Positions 58,518 to 64,000 of a stretch of DNA of 64,000 nucleotides are shown here, piece by piece (position 1 is the first letter of the stretch; every line of letters starts with the position of its first letter). Source of the stretch: Hyphomicrobiales bacterium. GTDB taxonomy: Bacteria; Pseudomonadota; Alphaproteobacteria; Rhizobiales; Rhizobiaceae. Both the position numbers and the translations under genes were made by a program. The notes under the pieces are model-generated. The model had not been told where the DNA came from and did no database searches. It saw only the letters and a program-made list of their open reading frames with translations. The DNA lies in assembly GCA_900469955.1 (NCBI GenBank), contig UBYX01000011.1, positions 1 through 64,000 on the forward strand, read 5' to 3'.

Positions 58518-58546
58518 GCCGGCTGATCAGCTGGCGGTTTTCTTTT
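58514..58546 (+). terminator. Rho-independent terminator of pckA
   Basis: A 12-bp stem with one G-U pair (58514-58525 with 58528-58539) has a minimal two-base loop and is followed by TTCTTTTT on the plus strand. It lies 22 bases after the stop codon. Confidence 0.88.
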
Positions 58547-58594
58547 TGCCGGCTTTGTGGGAAAGATGCGGCCAAACGCAAAGACCAGTCGATC

Positions 58595-59029
58595 ATGGCC
58601 AGCAATCCCCTCGTTATCAACAGCCGCATTAGCATCGCCGGATGGGAACTCACCGAGCAGTTCGTGCTAGCGGGCGGGCCGGGCGGCCAGAACGTCAACA
58701 AGGTCTCCACGGCCGTTCAGCTTTTCTTCGATATCGCCAATTCTCCTTCGCTTCCTGAACGCGTCAAGGTGAACGCCCTTAAGCTTGCCGGGAAACGGGT
58801 GTCGAAGGACGGCGTGCTGATGATAGAAGCAAGCCGCTCCCGCAGTCAGGAGCGCAATCGCGAAGAGGCGCGTGAGCGCCTGAAGGAGCTGATCCTCGAG
58901 GCTGCCAAGCCGCCGCCGCCGCCAAGGAAGGCCACCAAGCCCACCAAAGGTTCGGTCGAGCGCCGGCTGAAGGAAAAGTCAGGCCGCTCGGAGGTGAAGA
59001 AAATGCGGGGCCGTCCGAACGGAGATTGA
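58595..59029 (+). CDS. arfB: Alternative ribosome-rescue factor ArfB
   Basis: ArfB/YaeJ (144 aa) hydrolyses peptidyl-tRNA on stalled ribosomes. The catalytic GGQ is at residues 30-32 in LAGGPGGQNVNKVSTAVQLFFD. The C-terminal third is rich in Lys and Arg with a proline run (PPPPPRKATKPTKGSVERRLKEKSGR), as expected for the tail that enters the mRNA channel. It is followed by alkB one base later. Confidence 0.93.
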   Translation: MASNPLVINSRISIAGWELTEQFVLAGGPGGQNVNKVSTAVQLFFDIANSPSLPERVKVNALKLAGKRVSKDGVLMIEASRSRSQERNREEARERLKELILEAAKPPPPPRKATKPTKGSVERRLKEKSGRSEVKKMRGRPNGD

Positions 59030-59030
59030 C

Positions 59031-59642
59031 TTGGCAACGGTATCGAACGGTATCCGCCATCTGCCGGATTATCTGGATCGTCCGGCGCAGGAGCGCCTGG
59101 TCGAGGCGATCAGAACCATTGTAACGGGAGCGCCGCTCTACGTGCCGGAAATGCCCGGCACCGGAAAACCCATGTCGGTGCGCATGACCAATTGCGGGTC
59201 GCTCGGCTGGGTGACCGACAAGGATAGAGGCTATCGGTATCAATCGTTTCATCCGGCAACGGGTAAGCCGTGGCCTGCCATGCCGCAGGAATTGATCGAT
59301 CTGTGGGAGCGGCTCGCCGACTATCCGAAGCCACCGGAGGCCTGTCTCGTCAACTTCTATTCGGACGACGCCAGGATGGGGCTGCACCAGGACAGGGACG
59401 AGACCGATCTGGCTGCGCCGGTTCTTTCGATATCACTTGGCAACAGCTGTCTGTTCCGGGTAGGCGGCTTGAACCGAAAGGACCCGACCCGTTCCTTCCG
59501 GCTGGCGAGCGGCGACATCGTCGTCCTTGGCGGGGAACGGCGGTTGGCCTTTCACGGCGTCGATCGCATCTATCCGAAGACTTCGACGCTTCTGAAGAAC
59601 GGCGGCCGGATCAATCTGACGCTTCGCCGCGTCAACGTCTGA
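59031..59642 (+). CDS. alkB: AlkB-family 2-oxoglutarate-dependent demethylase
   Basis: AlkB (203 aa) reverses N1-methyladenine and N3-methylcytosine damage. The iron ligands are in LHQDRDE (HxD) and LAFHGVDRI, and the 2-oxoglutarate-binding RxNxTxR motif is RINLTLRR at the end. The start is TTG at 59031, directly after the arfB stop, with GGAGAT upstream. It is convergent with coaA with about 30 bases between and no visible hairpin. Confidence 0.92.
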   Translation: MATVSNGIRHLPDYLDRPAQERLVEAIRTIVTGAPLYVPEMPGTGKPMSVRMTNCGSLGWVTDKDRGYRYQSFHPATGKPWPAMPQELIDLWERLADYPKPPEACLVNFYSDDARMGLHQDRDETDLAAPVLSISLGNSCLFRVGGLNRKDPTRSFRLASGDIVVLGGERRLAFHGVDRIYPKTSTLLKNGGRINLTLRRVNV

Positions 59643-59672
59643 GGCTGTTGTCGATGGCCGCTGATCCATCGG

Positions 59673-60662
59673 CTACAATTTGCGGAGCGAGACCGTTTCC
59701 ACGAGGTGATTGCGCCCCTTGCGCAGGATGAGGTCGGCGCGGGGACGCGTCGGCACGATGTTCTGCCGCAGATTCTTGAGATTGATGTTTTCCCAAAGCC
59801 CTTCGGCGACGGCGCGTGCCGCATCCGCATCGATGGCGGCGTATTTCTTGAAGAAGGAGGTCGGATCGCGAAAGGCGGTCTGGCGCAGTTTCATGAAGCG
59901 CTGGACATACCAGGTGTGTATCTGCTCCTCGTCCGCATCGATATAGATCGAGAAATCGAAAAAGTCCGAAACGATCGGCACAATCTTTCCATCGGCCGGC
60001 AGCGCCCGCGACTGAAGCACATTGATGCCTTCAAAGATCAATATGTCGGGCCGGTCGACCAGCGTGAATTCGTCCGGCAGCACGTCATAAGTGAGGTGCG
60101 AATAGCGCGGCGCCTGGACGTTCGGCTCGCCCGCCTTGATGGCCGAGAGGAAGCGCAGGATGGCGCCTACGTCATAGCTTTCCGGAAAACCCTTCCGCTC
60201 CATCAGGTTTTCGCGCTGGAGCACGGCGTTAGGGTGAAGGAAGCCGTCCGTGGTGATCAGGTCCACCTTCGGGCTCGACGGCCAGCGCGCGAGCAATTCC
60301 TGCAGGATACGCGCTGTCGTCGACTTGCCGACGGCCACCGATCCGGCAATCCCGATGATGAAGGGCGTTTTTGTGACGTCCGAGAGGCTCAAGAAGCGGT
60401 TCCGCTGCTGGAATAACAGCTGAGAGGCTTCGACATGCGAAGACAGCAGGCGCGAGAGCGAGAGATAGATCCGCCGCACCTCGTCGAGATCGATCGGGTC
60501 GTCGAGGGATCTGAGCCGGCTTACCTCGTCCGCCGTCAGCGTCAGAGGCGTATCGGCGCGGAACCTCGCCCATTCCTCGGCCGTAAACCGGTGATAAGGC
60601 GAGTAATATTCAACAAGCGGGTCCGTCTCGGACGTTTCGGCGGATTGAGGTGCTATATTCAT
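59673..60662 (-). CDS. coaA: Pantothenate kinase (type I)
   Basis: CoaA (329 aa) phosphorylates pantothenate and is the committed step of CoA synthesis. The P-loop [17 protein letters not shown] lies near residue 105; [12 protein letters not shown] and [12 protein letters not shown] are family stretches. The start overlaps hisE by 4 bases. It ends the his series. Together with coaE it gives the window two CoA pathway enzymes. Confidence 0.96.
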   Translation of the reverse strand: MNIAPQSAETSETDPLVEYYSPYHRFTAEEWARFRADTPLTLTADEVSRLRSLDDPIDLDEVRRIYLSLSRLLSSHVEASQLLFQQRNRFLSLSDVTKTPFIIGIAGSVAVGKSTTARILQELLARWPSSPKVDLITTDGFLHPNAVLQRENLMERKGFPESYDVGAILRFLSAIKAGEPNVQAPRYSHLTYDVLPDEFTLVDRPDILIFEGINVLQSRALPADGKIVPIVSDFFDFSIYIDADEEQIHTWYVQRFMKLRQTAFRDPTSFFKKYAAIDADAARAVAEGLWENINLKNLRQNIVPTRPRADLILRKGRNHLVETVSLRKL

Positions 60663-60982
60663 GATGTCGGCCGGCCCGCCTTTTCCTGGAGCCCGGATTG
60701 TCCGGTCCGCCGTTGGAGTTCTTCCAGGATATCCTGTAGCGGGATGCCGGCAATATTCAATACGACCATCAGGTGATAGAGGAGGTCTGCGCTTTCACCC
60801 ACCAGCTCCTTCCGGTCCTGGGAGATCGCGGCAATGACTGTCTCAACGGCCTCTTCGCCGAGCTTCTTGGCTGCCTTCGTCTGCCCGGCGGCCACGAGCT
60901 TCGCTGTCCAGGATTCATCAGGCGAGGCCTTGGCGCGCTGCGCCACGATCCTTTCCAGGTCGCTCAGGGAAAATTCACTCAC
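60659..60982 (-). CDS. hisE: Phosphoribosyl-ATP pyrophosphohydrolase
   Basis: HisE (107 aa) removes pyrophosphate from phosphoribosyl-ATP. The metal-binding [15 protein letters not shown] and [13 protein letters not shown] motifs match the family. It is encoded apart from hisI, which is not in the window. The start is GTG at 60982. It lies 14 bases after hisF and overlaps coaA. Confidence 0.95.
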   Translation of the reverse strand: MSEFSLSDLERIVAQRAKASPDESWTAKLVAAGQTKAAKKLGEEAVETVIAAISQDRKELVGESADLLYHLMVVLNIAGIPLQDILEELQRRTGQSGLQEKAGRPTS

Positions 60983-60996
60983 ACTGTCTCTCCCGG

Positions 60997-61773
60997 TCAG
61001 TCGAGCCGCATCGCAACGCCGTGCTCAGCCATATAATGCTTAGCCTGACCAACCGTATAGGTACCGAAATGGAAAATCGATGCGGCGAGCACGGCGGTGG
61101 CGTGGCCTTCCTTGATGCCTGCGACCAGATCGTCGAGATTGCCGACGCCGCCGGAGGCGACGACGGGAGCCCGGACGCTGTCCGCGATCATGCGCGTCAG
61201 CCGAAGATCGTAGCCGTTTTTCGTCCCGTCGCGGTCCATGGACGTGACGAGCAGCTCACCAGCGCCTCGCTCCACCATCCTGATCGCGAATTCGACCGCG
61301 TCGATGCCTGTCGGATTGCGTCCGCCATGGGTGAAGATTTCCCATCGGTCGGTTTCACCGGTAGCGGATACCTTCTTGGCATCGATCGAGACGACGATGC
61401 ACTGGTTGCCGAACTTGTCGGCGGCCTCGGCCACGAAATCCGGGTTGTTGACGGCTGCCGAATTGATCGAGACCTTGTCGGCGCCCGCCAGCAGCAATTT
61501 GCGGATGTCCGCAGTGGCACGCACACCGCCGCCGACGGTGAGCGGCATGAAACAATGCTCCGCCGTGCGGGCAACCACGTCGAAGATCGTCTCGCGATTG
61601 TCCGAAGAGGCGGTAATGTCGAGGAAGCACAATTCATCGGCCCCGGCAGCATCGTAAGCTTTTGCGGCTTCCACCGGATCGCCGGCATCGATGAGGTCGA
61701 CGAAGTTCACGCCTTTCACGACGCGGCCGTCCTTCACATCCAGGCAGGGAATAACGCGAGCCTTCAAAGTCAT
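60997..61773 (-). CDS. hisF: Imidazole glycerol phosphate synthase, cyclase subunit
   Basis: HisF (258 aa) uses ammonia from HisH to close the imidazole ring. The N-terminal catalytic Asp is in [19 protein letters not shown], and the second in [13 protein letters not shown]. The (beta-alpha)8 phosphate sites GGGVRAT and [10 protein letters not shown] are seen. The frame stays open upstream to 62379, but residues there are an off-frame reading of hisA; the true ATG is 61773, overlapping hisA by 4 bases. Confidence 0.97.
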   Translation of the reverse strand: MTLKARVIPCLDVKDGRVVKGVNFVDLIDAGDPVEAAKAYDAAGADELCFLDITASSDNRETIFDVVARTAEHCFMPLTVGGGVRATADIRKLLLAGADKVSINSAAVNNPDFVAEAADKFGNQCIVVSIDAKKVSATGETDRWEIFTHGGRNPTGIDAVEFAIRMVERGAGELLVTSMDRDGTKNGYDLRLTRMIADSVRAPVVASGGVGNLDDLVAGIKEGHATAVLAASIFHFGTYTVGQAKHYMAEHGVAMRLD

Positions 61774-62513
61774 GCGGCACGTCCTTTCTGCGCGCGGATC
61801 AGCGCCAACGCTTGCGCGGGGTCGATGCGGCCATCGTAAAGCGCACGGCCGGAAATCGCACCTTCGAGCCGTGCGGCATCCGGCTCCAGCATGCGGCTGA
61901 TATCGTCGAGGGAGGCAAGTCCGCCGGACGCGATCACCGGGATGGAAACGGCATTCGCAAGCTCCAAGGTAGAAGCCCAGTTGATACCGGTCAGGATACC
62001 GTCGCGGTCGATGTCCGTATAGATAATAGCGGAGACGCCAACCCCTTCGAATTTCCGGGCAAGTTCTATGACGCCGAGTTCCGAAGCCTCGGCCCAGCCC
62101 TCTACAGCTACCTTGCCGCCCTTGGCATCGATGCCCACGGCGACCTTGCCTGGAAACTTCTTGCAGGCCTCGATCACCAGCGCCGGGTCGCGCACCGCGA
62201 CGGTGCCGAGGATGACGCGGGCGAGACCGCGCGAAAGCCAGGCTTCGATATGATCGAGAGTCCGGATACCGCCGCCGAGCTGGACGGGGTTCTTCGTCGC
62301 CTTCAGGATCGCGTCGATGGCGGCACCATTGACACTCTCTCCGGCGAAGGCGCCGTTGAGATCGACCACATGCAGCCATTCGAAGCCCTGGTCCTCGAAG
62401 GCTTTCGCCTGTGCTGCAGGGTCGGGATTATAGACGGTGGCCTGCGCCATATCGCCGAGCTTCAGGCGAACGCACTGGCCGTCTTTAAGATCGATTGCGG
62501 GAAATAGGATCAT
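61770..62513 (-). CDS. hisA: Phosphoribosylformimino-5-aminoimidazole carboxamide ribotide isomerase
   Basis: HisA (247 aa) catalyses an Amadori rearrangement in histidine synthesis. The N terminus [17 protein letters not shown] carries the catalytic Asp8, the second lies in [10 protein letters not shown], and GGGIRTL and [11 protein letters not shown] are the phosphate sites. It lies 30 bases downstream of hisH and is coupled to hisF. Confidence 0.96.
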   Translation of the reverse strand: MILFPAIDLKDGQCVRLKLGDMAQATVYNPDPAAQAKAFEDQGFEWLHVVDLNGAFAGESVNGAAIDAILKATKNPVQLGGGIRTLDHIEAWLSRGLARVILGTVAVRDPALVIEACKKFPGKVAVGIDAKGGKVAVEGWAEASELGVIELARKFEGVGVSAIIYTDIDRDGILTGINWASTLELANAVSIPVIASGGLASLDDISRMLEPDAARLEGAISGRALYDGRIDPAQALALIRAQKGRAA

Positions 62514-62543
62514 AGGTGTTCAGTCCTGGCAGTCCGCGCGAGC

Positions 62544-63194
62544 TCAAGGCTTCCAGCGCAGAAAATTGGAGATCAGGGCGAGGCCGAGCGTCTGGCTCTT
62601 TTCCGGATGGAACTGAGAGCCCGCGACATTGTCGCGCCCGACAACGGCCGTCATGGCGCCGCCATACTCGGTCGTTGCGATCACGTCGTGCCGGTGTTTT
62701 GCCGCCAGATGGTAGGAATGCACGAAATAGGCGTGCAGCCCGGCGGGTCCTGTCGGAATGCCGTCAAAGAGCGGGTGGGGGTGATGCAGGTCGAGCGTAT
62801 TCCAGCCGATCTGGGGGATTTTCAGGTGAGGGTCGCTGGGGGTCATCTCGACGACGTCGCCCTCGATCCAGCCGAACCCTTCGGTGGTCGTCTTCTCCAG
62901 TCCACGCGAGGACATGAGTTGCATGCCGACGCAGATGCCGAGGAAGGGGCGTCCCTTGTGTTCGACGACGTCGATGATGGCGTCCCGCATTCCCGGAACA
63001 GCATCAAGTCCCGCCCGGCAGTCGGCATAGGCGCCCACGCCAGGAAGGACGATCCGGTCGGCCGTCGCCACGGCCTCCGCCTTGTCGGTGAGGTCGATCA
63101 CGGCTTCGATGCCCGCCTCGCGGGCGGCCCGCTCGAAAGCCTTGGTCGCCGAACGCAGATTGCCGGATCCGTAGTCTATGATTGCGACGCGCAT
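62544..63194 (-). CDS. hisH: Imidazole glycerol phosphate synthase, glutaminase subunit
   Basis: HisH (216 aa) is a class I glutaminase that feeds ammonia to HisF. The triad is visible: Cys in [12 protein letters not shown], His and Glu in [10 protein letters not shown]. The N terminus [13 protein letters not shown] is typical. Its ATG overlaps the stop of the upstream membrane protein gene by one base. Confidence 0.96.
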   Translation of the reverse strand: MRVAIIDYGSGNLRSATKAFERAAREAGIEAVIDLTDKAEAVATADRIVLPGVGAYADCRAGLDAVPGMRDAIIDVVEHKGRPFLGICVGMQLMSSRGLEKTTTEGFGWIEGDVVEMTPSDPHLKIPQIGWNTLDLHHPHPLFDGIPTGPAGLHAYFVHSYHLAAKHRHDVIATTEYGGAMTAVVGRDNVAGSQFHPEKSQTLGLALISNFLRWKP

Positions 63195-63676
63195 CAGCGT
63201 CCTCCTTGATAGTCAAAAAGGCCGAAACCCGGCCCTTGCCAGCCTGTCCCGGACCGCTTTGCCTGCTTCGTCCATTCGCTCGAGGCTGGCAGTTGTTGCT
63301 CTTCGGGCTGCGGCAGATGAGAAAAATAGATTTCTTCCGCCGTCGCCAGATCCGGCGCGGTAACCACCGTTTCCAGCGTCCAACCGCGTCTAATCAGCGC
63401 CTCGGAGCGATAATGTCGGCCTTCCAATGCGACGAGCAGGTTGATTGCGAAGGCGCACAGGAAACCGCCAAGCTCAAAACCCGGCACGCTCATCAGGAGG
63501 CCGCCGCAGATCTGGACGAAAAGTGCCAAGATCCCTGCGAGCCAGAGCCTGCGCCAGATCAGCCAGATCCACGGAAAGAACAGCGCGACCCAGGAGAAAC
63601 CATCCGGTAGCACGAGCGTAGAATGGGGGTCTCTATTCGGGCCTCCAGGTGGTTTCAGAACGAGATAGCTTCTCAA
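63194..63676 (-). CDS. DUF2628 membrane protein within the his series
   Basis: The 160-aa protein has two or three hydrophobic segments between residues 27 and 85 ([54 protein letters not shown]) and a polar tail ending [11 protein letters not shown]. It fits DUF2628, a rhizobial family of unknown role. It is coupled to hisH and lies 19 bases after hisB, so it is co-transcribed with histidine genes. Nothing in it suggests a histidine enzyme. Confidence 0.78.
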   Translation of the reverse strand: MRSYLVLKPPGGPNRDPHSTLVLPDGFSWVALFFPWIWLIWRRLWLAGILALFVQICGGLLMSVPGFELGGFLCAFAINLLVALEGRHYRSEALIRRGWTLETVVTAPDLATAEEIYFSHLPQPEEQQLPASSEWTKQAKRSGTGWQGPGFGLFDYQGGR

Positions 63677-63695
63677 GGAATTTCTCCCGGAGCGG

Positions 63696-64000
63696 CTAGA
63701 CCAGCATTCCCTTCGTGGAGGGGACGCGATTGGCCTGCCGCGGATCGATTTCGGTTGCCGCGCGGAGAGCCCGCGCCACGGCTTTGAAGCAGGTCTCGGC
63801 GATATGGTGGTTGTTCGCGCCGTAGTGGTTCGTCACGTGCAATGTGATGCCGGCATTCTGGGCGAAGGCCTGAAAGAATTCCCGCACCAGTTCCGTATCG
63901 AATGTGCCGATTTTCGGAGCGCTGAAGGCGACGTTCCAGACGAGAAAAGGCCGGCCGGAAACGTCGATGGCCGCCTTGGTCATGGTTTCGTCCATGGCAA
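63696..64000 (-). CDS. hisB: Imidazoleglycerol-phosphate dehydratase, C-terminal part
   Basis: Only the last hundred or so codons lie in the window; the gene continues past 64000. [21 protein letters not shown] and [28 protein letters not shown] contain the metal-binding His cluster of HisB. The protein ends [10 protein letters not shown] as in the family. It is the most upstream his gene visible. The short internal ATG at 63995 is not the true start. Confidence 0.94.
   Translation of the reverse strand, partial: AMDETMTKAAIDVSGRPFLVWNVAFSAPKIGTFDTELVREFFQAFAQNAGITLHVTNHYGANNHHIAETCFKAVARALRAATEIDPRQANRVPSTKGMLV

Noticed and set aside
61774-62379. Roughly 200-residue N-terminal extension of HisF
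   Set aside because: The residues are an off-frame reading of hisA, full of Arg. HisF starts with the conserved [12 protein letters not shown] at 61773.

Overview
This window reads as the origin-proximal part of an alphaproteobacterial primary chromosome, most likely Rhizobiaceae (Rhizobium, Agrobacterium, Sinorhizobium and relatives). The evidence is the high G+C content and the gene order: mnmE-mnmG-rsmG-parA-parB, rho-hemJ-hemE, a kinase/pyrophosphorylase gene across from hemE, chvI-chvG-hprK-EIIA-HPr, pckA next to chvI, and a short HprK. Coding density is very high. I see no rRNA, tRNA, CRISPR array, insertion sequence or prophage.

Layout. 0-2 kb: minC-minD-minE (minus strand) for division-site placement. 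2-5 kb: prpE and a YggS-type PLP protein. 5-9.2 kb: leuS-lptE-holA (plus). 9.2-17.9 kb, all minus strand: parB, parA, rsmG, mnmG, mnmE, rho, hemJ, hemE. 17.86-18.26 kb: a non-coding gap with DnaA-box-like sequences, the probable chromosomal oriC. 18.3-21.9 kb: a plus-strand overlapping series of the PPDK regulator gene, maf, aroE, coaE, dnaQ. 21.9-23 kb: secB and fxsA (minus). 23.1-28.4 kb: timA-mltA-smr-xre, then gyrB. 28.5-33.1 kb: nitroreductase, FAH-family hydrolase, PHB depolymerase, a DUF2852 protein and a YgjP-type peptidase. 33.1-33.8 kb: the largest gap without a supported gene. 33.8-38.8 kb: trpF-trpB-trpA-accD-folC. 38.9-51 kb, minus strand: trxA, addA-addB, a MurU-like nucleotidyltransferase, a TsaE-AmgK fusion and divL. 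51.1-56.6 kb, minus strand: ahcY, HPr, EIIA, hprK, chvG, chvI. 56.9-59.6 kb: pckA, arfB, alkB. 59.7-64 kb: coaA-hisE-hisF-hisA-hisH-DUF2628-hisB (minus; hisB runs off the window).

How the parts connect. ParA and ParB are encoded here and the window carries nine sequences matching the ParB site parS (12 to 15 of 16 bases). They lie on both sides of the hemE gap, some inside genes and some on stop codons. The closest matches lie within about 7 kb of the candidate origin, so the window appears to hold both the origin and its segregation centromere. A second theme is cell-cycle and envelope control: DivL (phospho-acceptor His replaced by Tyr), ChvG/ChvI, the HprK-EIIA-HPr phosphorelay, MinCDE, MltA, and a likely peptidoglycan-sugar salvage pair (AmgK-like kinase and MurU-like transferase).

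I did not find an obviously undescribed defence, mobile or biosynthetic system. The most interesting signals are the parS pattern, especially a mirrored pair around a DnaA-like box after gyrB, the TsaE-AmgK fusion, a three-element operator upstream of ahcY, and minCDE sitting on the oriC-bearing replicon.
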